Origin: Desulfovibrio cuneatus DSM 11391
Lineage (GTDB): Bacteria > Desulfobacterota > Desulfovibrionia > Desulfovibrionales > Desulfovibrionaceae
Reading direction: 5' to 3'
NCBI RefSeq assembly: GCF_000430005.1
Contig: NZ_AUCY01000023.1
Location: 1 to 56,267 of the forward strand
Length of the DNA: 56,267 nucleotides
Below the pieces are notes generated by a model that was given only the letters and a program-made list of their open reading frames with translations, had not been told where the DNA came from and made no database searches. The position numbers were made by a program, and so were the translations under genes. Of the stretch, positions 25,620 to 33,921 are shown in pieces; position 1 is the stretch's first letter, and every line of letters begins with the position of its first letter.

Positions 25620-25657
25620 AAAGCCCCCGCAACCATGGTGTGTTGCGGGGGCTTTTG
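25620..25657 (+). terminator. Rho-independent terminator after the NlpC/P60 gene
   Basis: Stem AAAGCCCCCGCAAC / GTTGCGGGGGCTTTT with T-rich end. Confidence 0.85.
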
Positions 25658-25693
25658 TTTGTGTAAGCACCATTTTTCAAAAAGCGCAGCCAG

Positions 25694-25790
25694 TTATTCC
25701 TGTTCTTGTGCTTGTGTGTTTTATTCTGCTGCACGCAGGAAGCGGAACAGTTCTCTTGCAAAGCGCGGCGGGCGTTTGTTTTGCTTTTCG
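25694..25790 (-). pseudogene. Duplicated 3' tail of the DarP gene
   Basis: About 97 bases almost identical to 25923-26019, the C-terminal coding end of the DarP gene. In this copy one GAA codon near the end is TAA. It is separated from the intact gene end by the C3 repeat. Confidence 0.75.
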
Positions 25791-25797
25791 GACATCC

Positions 25798-25910
25798 TTC
25801 CGCTCCTTCGGTGGGCTGCATGCTTCGGCGGCAAAGCCGCCTTTGCCCCACCTTGTCGCTTCACGGCTCGCTACGCTCGCGACTGCCGTCGGCTTTAGGG
25901 AAAGGGCAAC
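25798..25910. repeat. Family C repeat, copy C3 (inverted)
   Basis: Reverse strand CCTAAAGCCGACGGCAGTCG, GCGAGCGTAGCGAGC, GGCGGCTTTGCCGCC, matching C1 at 7014-7105. It sits exactly between the two copies of the DarP tail. Confidence 0.72.
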
Positions 25911-25922
25911 AGGGTTGCTTGT

Positions 25923-26444
25923 TTATTCCTGTTCTTGTGCTTGTGTGTTTTCTTCTGCTGCACGCAGGAAGCGGAACAGTTCTCTTGCAAAGCGCGGCGG
26001 GCGTTTGTTTTGCTTCTCGCCCATTGCTCCCTGTACCAGATGTTTTAGTTTGGCAGCGTCTGCCCCAGGGAAGCGGGCAAGGGTTTCTTGCACGGCGGTT
26101 TCGCGTTCTGCTTCTTCCGCGTGCAGCAGTTTGGCCCGTAAGTCTTCCAGGTGGTGGAAGGCACGGGCATTGGCGTGCTGGCCGTCTTTTTCCGCAGCAA
26201 ATGCAGCAAGAAGGCCTTCCGGGTCTGGGTGTTCACGCATGACCCGTCCAATGTATTGCATGTGGCGGCGCTTGGTTTCATGCCCTTTCATGCTTGCATG
26301 CTCTTCCAGGGCAGCCAAAAGGTCTGGGGAAAGGGGCAGCCTGTGCCATACGCTGGGGGCAAGCATGGCAAGCTCTTCTCCCATTTTTTGCAAGGTTGTA
26401 CTTTCCCTTTTTTTTTGTGATCGGCTTTTGTAATCATCTTCCAT
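25923..26444 (-). CDS. darP: DarP/YjgA family ribosome-associated protein
   Basis: 173 residues from MEDDYKSRSQKKRE. DUF615 features: SRSQKKRESTTLQKMGEEL, LPLSPDLLAALEEHA, KRRHMQYIGRVMRE and a helical C-terminus ending HLVQGAMGEKQNKRPPR. In E. coli the family associates with 50S precursors late in assembly. The start overlaps the 3' end of the upstream radical SAM gene by 11 bases, so they are translationally coupled. Its tail is duplicated downstream (25694-25790). Confidence 0.88.
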   Translation of the reverse strand: MEDDYKSRSQKKRESTTLQKMGEELAMLAPSVWHRLPLSPDLLAALEEHASMKGHETKRRHMQYIGRVMREHPDPEGLLAAFAAEKDGQHANARAFHHLEDLRAKLLHAEEAERETAVQETLARFPGADAAKLKHLVQGAMGEKQNKRPPRFARELFRFLRAAEENTQAQEQE

Positions 26445-27627
26445 TGTGTTCTCCAAGGCGGCGTGCCCGGCGGCGTGCAGCCCGGCCCATACTGCCCCTT
26501 GGGGCAGGGGTGGGGCTGTGGGCGGTGGCACATGGCGGCACCGGGCTGGCATTGTTATATTGTAAGGAAAAATAAGGCATGTCCCAAAACTGAATGCGCT
26601 GGCGGCAAAGCCCAAGAGCGGTGTAGGCCTCTTCCAAATCGGCCCTATGGCCCCAAAACTGGCCGGAATAGCGCTGTGGCACATGCAGGGTGAAATCTTT
26701 GCCCTGGTGGGCGGCCAGCGCCGGGTTGTGGAGCAACTGGGTGCGTATGTGGGTATGCAGGGCCAGGGCACGGGCCTGGGAACCAAGGGCAGGGTGAAAA
26801 GCCCCTGCCAGCACGGCTGTGTCCAGGTTCTCTTCCGGGGCAAGCCCGATGCGGGCCACAGCAATGTGTGCACGCCACAGGGCAAGGCATGCTTCCGCCA
26901 GGAAGGAAACGGTTTGGCCCATTTCCCATGGCTGGTATTCACCGCGCAGCCAAGCCTGCTCCAGGGCAGTCCCCTTGAGCACAAGGCAGGGGTACAGGCG
27001 TACAAAGTCCGGCTTGAGTTCTGTACACAGGCGCACATCTTCCAGGGCATGGGAAAATGTTTGCCCCGGCATACCTGGCATAAGCTGAATGCCAAGGCGC
27101 ATGGAAGTGGCTGTTATGGCCCTGGCCGCTTCCAGAGCCACTTGCGGGGAATACCCGCGTTGTGACACTTCAAGAGCCGGGCCAGCAAAACTTTGAATGC
27201 CAAGTTCAATTGTTGCCACCCCGGCCTTGGCAAGCTGGTGCAAAATTTCAGGGCTAATGCAGTCTGGCCGGGTGGAGCAGCGCACAGAGTGAACTTTTCC
27301 CTGGGCCAGCATGGTGCTGGCAAATTGCAGGCACTGTTCAAGCTGGTGGTGTGGCAAGGCGGTAAAGGTGCCACCATAAAAAGCCAGTTCAGGCAGGGGC
27401 AAGTGGGCTGGCCGGCGCACGAGGTTGTATTCCGCCTCTGCCAGAGCGTTTGCAACACTTTGCTCCCCTTTTCCTGTTTGTATGTCTTGGGCGCAAAACA
27501 GGCAACGGGTAGGGCACCCTGCATAGGGTATAAAAACCGGGTAAACGATTTCTTTCGTGGCTGTGGCTTCAGGATGCCGAAAAAGAAGCCCGCCACGTTC
27601 TCTTCTATCTATAAGAAATGAAAACAT
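26434..27627 (-). CDS. Radical SAM protein, Elp3-like/YhcC-like
   Basis: 397 residues. The [4Fe-4S] motif CPTRCLFC is at about residues 38-45, following VYPVFIPYAG. Further radical SAM features: ELAFYGGTFTALP (GGT/GGE strand), STRPDCISPEIL, VATIELGIQSF and GIQLMPGMPGQT. This pattern is that of the Elp3/YhcC branch. The last 30 residues are Ala/Arg-rich (RAARRRARRLGEHNG) and look like added tail. Substrate unknown. Forms an operon with darP, which may point to a ribosome or translation link. Confidence 0.85.
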   Translation of the reverse strand: MFSFLIDRRERGGLLFRHPEATATKEIVYPVFIPYAGCPTRCLFCAQDIQTGKGEQSVANALAEAEYNLVRRPAHLPLPELAFYGGTFTALPHHQLEQCLQFASTMLAQGKVHSVRCSTRPDCISPEILHQLAKAGVATIELGIQSFAGPALEVSQRGYSPQVALEAARAITATSMRLGIQLMPGMPGQTFSHALEDVRLCTELKPDFVRLYPCLVLKGTALEQAWLRGEYQPWEMGQTVSFLAEACLALWRAHIAVARIGLAPEENLDTAVLAGAFHPALGSQARALALHTHIRTQLLHNPALAAHQGKDFTLHVPQRYSGQFWGHRADLEEAYTALGLCRQRIQFWDMPYFSLQYNNASPVPPCATAHSPTPAPRGSMGRAARRRARRLGEHNGR

Positions 27628-27829
27628 ACTTGATTATCTCGTTTATTTCCCGTAAAAGCATAGGTAAAGTGTATTGCGTGGTTTTGTTGCGGTGCGTGAG
27701 CCTGATGCTGCCTTTGCAGATCTTCTAGGTTGCATACCGGGAAACAAGCATATGAACAAGGCTTAATAGCGCTTTCTGCTTTTTTTTGCAATTTTATTTG
27801 CCAGGCTAGGTGGCGGGCATGGAGTTTGT

Positions 27830-28246
27830 ATGAGTGCAGTGAATTGCCTTTTTTGTAACATTATTTCAGGGCAAATTCCTTGCGCCAAAATTTATGAAGA
27901 CCAGCACGTTCTGGCCTTTCTCGACATTAATCCCATTGCGCCGGGGCATACTTTGGTGTTGCCCAAGCCACATTACCCCACGCTGCTTGACCTTGCACCC
28001 GGTCAGGGCGAAGCGTTGCTTCAAGCGTTACGCAAAGTGGGGGCTGCCGTACAAAAAGCCACCAATGCGCCGGGTTTCAACGTTATGCAGAATAATTTCA
28101 GTGCAGCCGGGCAAGTTATTTTTCACCTGCATTTTCATGTTATTCCCCGTTTTGACAACGATGGGTTGCCAGACTGGGCAGGCAAACCCTATGCGGACAA
28201 TGCCGCAATGCAACGCATGGCACAAGCGATTGCCAGCATACTTTAA
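27830..28246 (+). CDS. HIT family protein (HinT-like)
   Basis: 138 residues. Histidine triad HLHFHVIPR at 99-107 and the N-terminal CLFCNIISGQIPCAKIYED with CxxC. Family members hydrolyse purine nucleoside phosphoramidates. Next to the HU/IHF gene downstream (23 bases), possibly co-transcribed. Confidence 0.93.
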   Translation: MSAVNCLFCNIISGQIPCAKIYEDQHVLAFLDINPIAPGHTLVLPKPHYPTLLDLAPGQGEALLQALRKVGAAVQKATNAPGFNVMQNNFSAAGQVIFHLHFHVIPRFDNDGLPDWAGKPYADNAAMQRMAQAIASIL

Positions 28247-28269
28247 CGCCCTTAGCTGGAGGAGTGTGT

Positions 28270-28566
28270 ATGAGCGAAAAAACTCTGACCAAAGCCGATG
28301 TCATCGACATGATTTACGACAAGACTACCCGCAACCGTAGCGAAGTAAAAAAACTTGTTGAGTCATTGTTGCAACTGACAAAAGAAGCCATTAAGCGCGA
28401 CAACTTGTTGCTTGTGAGCGGGCTTGGCAAGTTTGAGGCGTATAGTAAAAAGGCACGCAAGGGGCGCAACCCCCAAACGGAAGAATCTATTATGCTGCCC
28501 CCACGCAAGGTGGTAGTGTTTCGCCTTTCCCGTAAGTTCCGTTCTGAAGTGAACGAAGACGAATAA
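28270..28566 (+). CDS. HU/IHF family DNA-binding protein
   Basis: 98 residues. The start at 28270 follows GGAGGAG by 6 bases; a GTG two codons earlier is rejected. Motifs LTKADVIDMIYD, LLLVSGLGKFEAYSKKARKG-RNPQT and the DNA-binding arm around PPRKVVVFRLSRKF. The arm sequence is closest to the IHF-alpha side of the family, but HU cannot be excluded. An inverted repeat AGGAAGAGGAAG/CTTCCTCTTCCT follows at 28592-28630. Confidence 0.9.
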   Translation: MSEKTLTKADVIDMIYDKTTRNRSEVKKLVESLLQLTKEAIKRDNLLLVSGLGKFEAYSKKARKGRNPQTEESIMLPPRKVVVFRLSRKFRSEVNEDE

Positions 28567-28591
28567 CCCCTTCCACAAGTATGGGAAATTT

Positions 28592-28630
28592 AGGAAGAGG
28601 AAGTGCATGTTTTTTGCGCTTCCTCTTCCT
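28592..28630. terminator. Inverted repeat downstream of the HU/IHF gene
   Basis: 12-bp arms AGGAAGAGGAAG / CTTCCTCTTCCT with a 15-base T-rich loop. No T-run follows, so termination is uncertain. Confidence 0.4.
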
Positions 28631-28773
28631 TCGTGCTTGTAGCCGTGGTGGCAGGCTGCTTGGGGGGTGCTAACAGCCTTTTTGTGAAGGCGTTATGGTT
28701 TGCGCCGAAGCAGACGTGCCTTAAGCTTGGAAAATGTAAAATTTACCGGTAATCTTCCTTGGCGAGTGCGCTA

Positions 28774-29949
28774 TTATTGGAAAAAAGAACCAAAGGGCTT
28801 GCCCACGTTAATACGCACTTCCACTGGCATATTTTCCAGGCTCCACTGGGAAAGCTGGGGGGCCAGTTCCGGGGGAACCTGGTTAATTTTTGTAGTTACA
28901 AGGTATTTATATTCAATAGTGGGTTCGCCTTCTTTTGTGCGCCCCCCCCCAATGGGAATAAGGCGTACGTCATCCACCTGTCCGGCAAGGTGTTTTTGGG
29001 AGTGCCCCGGCACGGTAATTTCGCAGGGCATACCAGTGGCTATTTTGCGTGCCTCTTCCATGGAAAGCAGCCCCTCTGCCCGTAAGGCAACATTGTCTGG
29101 GGTAATTTCCAGGGCAAGGCCCCCATTGGCAAGAATGCTTCCGTTTTTCACCTGCACATTGCGTACAGTTCCTGCCGCAGGGGTAATAATGACCATGGCT
29201 TCCAGGGCCGCTTTTGCTTCCGCAACCCTGGCCAGTTGTTCTTCATACACCTGGGCCCTGGCCACGGCTGTTTTTTCGGGTATGTTTTCCTGCTGTTGGG
29301 CCTGGCGTATTAAGCCCATATCCCGCTCAAGCTGGGCCCGCTCCCCGCTGAATTTTTCCAGCATTTCCCGGCTTCTGGCCAGTTCTTGCCGGGCATTTTC
29401 ATGGGCGGCTGCCAAGGCAGCCATTTCATTTGAGGCAGGCCTTTTGTTTTGTGGCTGTATCTGAGCCCTGTTCAGGGCAATGGCTGCCCTGGCTTCGGCT
29501 TCTGCCAGGGTGGCCACATTGGCTCGTGTTGTTTTTTCATCCAGAAAGAGCTGCTCAAGCTGTTCCCCAAGGGTAAGAGGCCCTGCATTCTTGCCTGCTT
29601 TTGCCCGCACTAAACGCAACTTTTCCGGGGGGGTCTGCATTTCCGCTTCCAGCAACCGTGTTTGGGCCTCAGCGTAAATGCGCTCTTTCTCTTCCGCCGC
29701 CAGGGCGAAAAGGGGGTGCCCCTGCGCAACAGTTTGGCCTTCAATGACAAATACTTCGCTTACACGTGCACCTGCTTCGGCAGTAACAGGAAGGCGGGCT
29801 TCACTCAGGCGTGCCCCTTCAAGTACTACCTGGCTGGAAGCGTTCCACCAAAAAGCGCCCCCAACAGCACACAGCACCGCAGCAGCAATGCCCAAAAGAA
29901 TAACGGGGTTTTTCTTTTGGGCGGGCTTGGGTAGTTTCAATTCCAGCAT
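28774..29949 (-). CDS. HlyD-family membrane fusion/adaptor protein
   Basis: 391 residues. One transmembrane helix near 15-36 (NPVILLGIAAAVLCAVGGAF), a lipoyl/barrel-sandwich half (VTAEAGARVSEVFVIEGQTV, residues 55-75), a long alpha-helical hairpin (80-260), the second half-motif (ITPAAGTVRNVQVKNGSILA) and a beta-barrel region. This is the usual plan of adaptors for type I secretion or efflux pumps. No transporter or outer-membrane partner is adjacent, so its partner is unknown. Confidence 0.85.
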   Translation of the reverse strand: MLELKLPKPAQKKNPVILLGIAAAVLCAVGGAFWWNASSQVVLEGARLSEARLPVTAEAGARVSEVFVIEGQTVAQGHPLFALAAEEKERIYAEAQTRLLEAEMQTPPEKLRLVRAKAGKNAGPLTLGEQLEQLFLDEKTTRANVATLAEAEARAAIALNRAQIQPQNKRPASNEMAALAAAHENARQELARSREMLEKFSGERAQLERDMGLIRQAQQQENIPEKTAVARAQVYEEQLARVAEAKAALEAMVIITPAAGTVRNVQVKNGSILANGGLALEITPDNVALRAEGLLSMEEARKIATGMPCEITVPGHSQKHLAGQVDDVRLIPIGGGRTKEGEPTIEYKYLVTTKINQVPPELAPQLSQWSLENMPVEVRINVGKPFGSFFQ

Positions 29950-29981
29950 GTTGCAGTCCCCTTTATAAAACTATTGAAAAT

Positions 29982-30056
29982 AGTCTTTAAGCGCTTGTCC
30001 ATTGGGAAGACGCTCCAAAAAGCAGGCAAAACGAAGTTTTGCAGTGGTCTTCAGTG
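29982..30056. repeat. Family D repeat, copy D2
   Basis: AGTCTTTAAGCGCTTGTCCA, GAAGACGCTCCAAAAAGC, CAAAACGAAGTTTTGCAGTG then GTCTTCA: the two ends of D1 without the 100-base interior. Confidence 0.5.
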
Positions 30057-30136
30057 TAATCTACGAAATGGGCGCAGGTGTGTTTGTTTGTTGGCACGCG
30101 GCGTTAAGGGCCACACAGTACAGGAGTTTCCCCCGG

Positions 30137-30748
30137 TTACGGACAAAGGCCTTCAGTGCGTGCTGCATTGCGGCGTGAACAATCCCCCAGGGAACAGGCC
30201 TTGGCCAAGCTTTCGCACGCTTCTTCTGTATTACTATCGGCAAATTCCACTAAAGCTTTGGTGTTCCACACCACAGGTTTTGTGTCGTCTGCTTTCAGGG
30301 CGCGCGTTATATCGCGCCGGGCCGTTTCTGCTTTACCCGCTTTCAGGGCAACCGCAGCCCGAGCGGCAAAATGTTCTGCTGTGGGGGCAAGCTGGATGGC
30401 TTTGCTCAAATCGGCAAAGGCGGCATCAAACTTGCCAAGGTCGCTTTGGGCCATGCCCCGGCGGACATAGGCCGGGGTGTATTCTGGTTCCAGGGTAATG
30501 GTGCGGCTGAGCAGTTCCACTGCTTTTTGCGGGTTGCGGCACACTTCGCCGTCTTTAGCCCGCAACACTAAATTTTCGCGCCATAACACACGAGCCTGGG
30601 AATATGCGCGTTCCGCTTCCGGGGCAAGCTGGCCTGAAAGGCCCATGGGGTTTACCACACGGGGTTGGGGTTTTTCCGGGGTGGAAGAACACCCTTGAGT
30701 GATGCAAAGCAGGGGAAGGAGAAGAAGCAAAAAAGAGAATGCGGGCAT
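30137..30748 (-). CDS. TPR-repeat lipoprotein
   Basis: 203 residues from ATG 30746-30748 (AGGAG upstream). Signal peptide ending in lipobox TQGC (Cys near 20). At least three TPR-like helical pairs at about 85-185: EYTPAYVRRGMAQSDLGKFD, AAFADLSKAIQLAP and AARRDITRALKADD-like units. Probable protein-interaction role in the periplasm; partner unknown. The frame extends 18 codons further upstream without a better start. Confidence 0.8.
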   Translation of the reverse strand: MPAFSFLLLLLPLLCITQGCSSTPEKPQPRVVNPMGLSGQLAPEAERAYSQARVLWRENLVLRAKDGEVCRNPQKAVELLSRTITLEPEYTPAYVRRGMAQSDLGKFDAAFADLSKAIQLAPTAEHFAARAAVALKAGKAETARRDITRALKADDTKPVVWNTKALVEFADSNTEEACESLAKACSLGDCSRRNAARTEGLCP

Positions 30749-31105
30749 GGAGGCTCCTGAACCGCTATGGCTGTGAGAGTAATGGCTGTTTTGGCTACGC
30801 ACAGAGCAACGGCAGCATACTGGTGCCCTGTGCCTGTAGGTGTACTGCGTTGCGTAGTTCTGGGCAAGGAAAAGATGGCGAAAGAAAAGTTGTCAAATGA
30901 TAAATAATGCGTTGCCATGTATGTTAAAACACTATACAGGTTATTGCATAGGGTGCATGCATCGTTTGGGGTTCATGTGTATGCTTGGTGTACTTTTTTG
31001 CGCAGTCTTGCAGGGCATAAATGCTTCTGGCAAGCCTTACGCCAACAGGGCATACAGCGCACTCTCTCCGGCATGTTTCCATTAACAGCAAGAGGTAATA
31101 CTGTT

Positions 31106-31519
31106 ATGAGTTCCATTATGTCAACAGATGCGCTTTGCAACGCAGTGCATTATTTTGAAGAAGAAAGCAGCAGGCAACCGTATGAACAGGTGTATGGTTT
31201 GTGCGCTGCGGGGTTAAAGGTTATATCTGAAAATCTATTCCCGTTGGGACAAGAGCTTGGGGTGACCCGGCCCTATTTGCAGGAAATGGAAGGGTTGCTC
31301 ACTTCCTTTGGGAAGAAAGCGCAATGCCCTTGGGAAGACCCCCAGGCGGCGGCTTTTCAGTTGGTGGAAAATATGGCGGTGGTGTTGCGGGAGTTTTACA
31401 CGCGCACAGGCAAAGCGGTGGACGCCAACACCCAGGCGGTGTTTTCCTATTTTGAAACCAGCGGGCACTGGCAGGCAGACGACGGAACGCTTGTTTCCAC
31501 ATGCTACCATAGCTTATAG
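31106..31519 (+). CDS. Hypothetical protein
   Basis: 137 residues from ATG 31106 (AGAGG about 10 bases upstream), not recognised. Mostly helical, acidic, no signal peptide or membrane segment. Contains FEEESSRQPYEQVYGLCAAG and REFYTRTGKAVDANTQ. The region 30749-31105 upstream shows no gene. A strong hairpin follows at 31558-31594, shared with the convergent pgpA. Confidence 0.65.
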   Translation: MSSIMSTDALCNAVHYFEEESSRQPYEQVYGLCAAGLKVISENLFPLGQELGVTRPYLQEMEGLLTSFGKKAQCPWEDPQAAAFQLVENMAVVLREFYTRTGKAVDANTQAVFSYFETSGHWQADDGTLVSTCYHSL

Positions 31520-31557
31520 TCCTATATTTTGGTAACTCGCCGCGCAGGAATGCCGTT

Positions 31558-31594
31558 CGCCCTGCTCTGCACTTTTGCAGAGCAGGGCGAACCT
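31558..31594. terminator. Hairpin between convergent genes
   Basis: Perfect stem TTCGCCCTGCTCTGC / GCAGAGCAGGGCGAA with a 6-base loop. No T-run, but position between convergent genes suggests a terminator. Confidence 0.5.
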
Positions 31595-31620
31595 TTATAG
31601 TGCCGAAAATGCGAGGGCGT

Positions 31621-32073
31621 TTACAGCAAATGGACCAGCCCCAGGCAGAGCATGGCCAGAATGCCTGCCATGACGTCGTCCAGCATAACCCCAAGGCCAC
31701 CGGGGAAGTCTTCACAGCGGCTCACAGGCCAGGGCTTGGTGATGTCGAACAGCCGGAACAGGCCAAAAGCCAGGGCATAGCTCCAAAAACCCAGATGAGC
31801 AAAAGGCAGGCATACCAGCCATTGGCCGACAAATTCATCAATGACAATTTCTGAAGCGTCAGGCTTTTGCAGCATCTCTTCCGCTGCGCTTGCGGCGTGC
31901 ACCCCCAGCCAGAACAAAAAGGCCAGCGCAAGAAGCCTGCCGGGCAGGGAAAGGGGCATGAACAGCAAGGGGCACAGCACAATGGCCACCAGGGAGCCAA
32001 CAGTGCCGGGGGCTTTGGGGCTTTTCCCGGCAAAGCCTACACGGGCAATGGAAAGCAAGCAGTTATGGTACAC
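31621..32073 (-). CDS. pgpA: Phosphatidylglycerophosphatase A
   Basis: 150 residues from GTG 32071-32073, preceded by GAGGAT and starting 10 bases after the maf stop; a longer in-frame reading overlaps maf and is rejected. Motifs FAGKSPKAPGTVGSL, ASEIVIDEFVGQWL and FDITKPWPVSRCEDFPGG then LGVMLDDVMAG are diagnostic. A membrane protein with four hydrophobic segments that dephosphorylates PGP to phosphatidylglycerol. Confidence 0.9.
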   Translation of the reverse strand: MYHNCLLSIARVGFAGKSPKAPGTVGSLVAIVLCPLLFMPLSLPGRLLALAFLFWLGVHAASAAEEMLQKPDASEIVIDEFVGQWLVCLPFAHLGFWSYALAFGLFRLFDITKPWPVSRCEDFPGGLGVMLDDVMAGILAMLCLGLVHLL

Positions 32074-32083
32074 GGTATCCTCG

Positions 32084-32815
32084 TTATTCCAGAACGTGGT
32101 AGGCACGAAGCGCAGTGATAGTTTCCGCCAGGGGCAGGCCCACCACATTACTCCAGGAGCCCTCAATGGATTCAATGAGAAAAGCGCCAATACCCTGAAT
32201 GGCATAGGCCCCTGCCTTGTCGGCAGGTTCCCCTGTGTCCACATAGCGTTGCAGGGTTGCAGTACTGGCTGCCACCATGCGCACTTTGGTGTGCACGGCA
32301 AAGGCAATAGCCCCAGCAGGGCAAAGCACTGCTACGCTGCTGAACACATCGTGTTCCTTGCCAGCAAGGCTTTGCAGCATGGCCAGGGCTTCTTCAGGGT
32401 GGGCGGGTTTGCCCAAAATACGGCTGCCAACGGCTACTACAGTGTCTGCGGCAACCACAGCGGCTGCCATGCCCTGGGGGGCAGGAATGGCCCTGGCAAA
32501 GCATGTGGCCTGAATAAAGGAAGGGGGCAGCGGGGCGAGCGACGGGGCCTGTTCTGTGGTTTGCTCCGTGCCCTGGTCCATGGCCTGCCAGAAAAGAGCA
32601 GCATTATGGCTGGAAATAGCAAAGGCCTTGCCCCCACATAAGTCAGGGACAAGGCTGAATGCTTTGAGGCATGCCGCACGCACAGCGAACAGCATGGGGC
32701 TTTCGTCCTTTTCCGGAAGCGGTTCTGCCCCCGCAGGGGGAAGCAGAACACGAAAAGGAAGGCCCATATCTTCGAAAAACGCACGCCGCCGGGGTGAACC
32801 AGAGGCCAGCACCAA
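32084..32815 (-). CDS. maf: Maf-like nucleotide pyrophosphatase
   Basis: 243 residues from TTG 32815. Maf signature VLASGSPRRRAFFEDMG at the N-terminus, AADTVVAVGSRILGKP, GEPADKAGAYAIQGIGAFLI and GSWSNVVGLPLAE. Such enzymes hydrolyse non-canonical or canonical dNTPs. An insertion of about 45 residues (from SSHNAALFWQAMDQ to PAPQG) precedes the ADTVV motif, so it exceeds the usual 190-210. The start is doubtful: no ribosome binding site precedes TTG, whereas CAGGAG ending the flgM gene stands 6 bases before an in-frame ATT at 32834-32836, which would add IYTCRVP. Confidence 0.88.
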   Translation of the reverse strand: MVLASGSPRRRAFFEDMGLPFRVLLPPAGAEPLPEKDESPMLFAVRAACLKAFSLVPDLCGGKAFAISSHNAALFWQAMDQGTEQTTEQAPSLAPLPPSFIQATCFARAIPAPQGMAAAVVAADTVVAVGSRILGKPAHPEEALAMLQSLAGKEHDVFSSVAVLCPAGAIAFAVHTKVRMVAASTATLQRYVDTGEPADKAGAYAIQGIGAFLIESIEGSWSNVVGLPLAETITALRAYHVLE

Positions 32816-32839
32816 AGGAACACGGCAGGTATAAATAAG

Positions 32840-33160
32840 TTACTCCTGAAGTGTTTGGCGCAGTTGTGTATCTTCCTCCAGTAACCGCTGGGCAATAGTG
32901 TGGCTGTCCACCACATATTCCCCCGCAGCAACCCGTTCCCGAATGGCGTTGAGCTTGTCTCTGCGCACGTCCGGGGCTTGGCTGGCTGCGTTCAGCGCTA
33001 CGGTACGCACTTTGGCTTCCCCTGAAAGGCTAATGCGGTCGCCCTGGCGCGGGGCATTAAATGCCTCAATGGCGCGTTCGCTTAGTCTTGCAGCAGGTTT
33101 AGCCTCAACCTTGTTAAGCAACAGGTCTATGCTACCATGCTGAATGTTTTTAATGTTCAT
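32840..33160 (-). CDS. flgM: Anti-sigma-28 factor FlgM
   Basis: 106 residues. The C-terminal half matches FlgM: VRRDKLNAIRERVAAGEYVV then DSHTIAQRLLEE; the N-terminal half is disordered, with GDRISLSGEAK. FlgM holds FliA inactive until the hook is finished and is then exported. Strong ribosome binding site (GGGAGG). Lies downstream of the DVU0524-like gene behind a sigma-28-like promoter, giving the expected feedback loop. Confidence 0.92.
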   Translation of the reverse strand: MNIKNIQHGSIDLLLNKVEAKPAARLSERAIEAFNAPRQGDRISLSGEAKVRTVALNAASQAPDVRRDKLNAIRERVAAGEYVVDSHTIAQRLLEEDTQLRQTLQE

Positions 33161-33224
33161 GTTCTAGCCTCCCGGCTTTCCATTCCCGCCAGAATAGGGG
33201 AAAAAAGACCCTGTGGCAACACAA

Positions 33225-33638
33225 TTACAGCATGGTGGCGTCTACTACTCGTAGTGCCACCTGCCAAAGGGTTGCCAGTAAACGGGCTTTGTCTTCTCCC
33301 ACAAGTTCCACTTCTCCCCCTGCTTCTGTGTTGCGCAAAATATGCACTTCCATGCCTGTGGGGGAAAAACGGAACGTATGGGTTGCCCCTGTTTCCTGCT
33401 CCAGCTCTTCCAATACCTGCCGAACAATCAAATTATCACTTCCGGAAAAAATCAGATTGTCTGTAATTTCGCGGGCCACCCGTTCCACCGTTAGGGAGCG
33501 TTGGTGGGCAGCTTCGCGCTGTTGCGGCGGCGTAACAACGCCAAGCCCCCCGCCCATGCGGGCAAGTCGCCTTGTTGTTGCCAGTTGCTTGCCGTATTGC
33601 AGCAACATTTGGCGTGTATAGTAAGATGGAGTATCCAT
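33225..33638 (-). CDS. DVU0524-like FlgM-associated protein
   Basis: 137 residues from ATG 33636-33638 (MDTPSYYTRQML). The YGKQLATTRRLARM segment, the location directly upstream of flgM and the size match the DVU0524 group of Desulfovibrio, known only as a FlgM-associated protein. Its function is unknown. An in-frame extension to 33704 is rejected because it would start upstream of the sigma-28-like promoter at 33664-33690. Confidence 0.82.
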   Translation of the reverse strand: MDTPSYYTRQMLLQYGKQLATTRRLARMGGGLGVVTPPQQREAAHQRSLTVERVAREITDNLIFSGSDNLIVRQVLEELEQETGATHTFRFSPTGMEVHILRNTEAGGEVELVGEDKARLLATLWQVALRVVDATML

Positions 33639-33663
33639 AGCCACATAATCCCCGTATTGGTCC

Positions 33664-33690
33664 CTATCGGTACCATCAAGAAGTCCTTTA
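33664..33690 (-). promoter_or_regulatory. Sigma-28 (FliA)-like promoter for the DVU0524-like/flgM unit
   Basis: Reverse strand TAAAGGAC, 11 bases, ACCGATAG, against the consensus TAAA-like/N11/GCCGATAA. The spacing is exact and the -10 box matches 6 of 8. It lies about 25 bases upstream of the start codon and explains flagellar regulation of flgM. Confidence 0.7.
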
Positions 33691-33921
33691 GGGGAAAAAG
33701 TCAAGCGAAACGAGAAAAAAAGTCACGTCCAAAGCGTATTATAGGCTACACCCCACCCTGGCAACGGGTGAATTGGCATCACTAAAAAAAGAAATACTCC
33801 ACATCTTGCTCTTTTGCATAAGCTGAGGCATTTTATTCCTGTTCCGTGTAGCTGGCTGAAGCTTGCTTCTACAAAGAATTTTCTTTGAATAATTCACCTT
33901 TTTTAAAAAAGTCATTATGCC

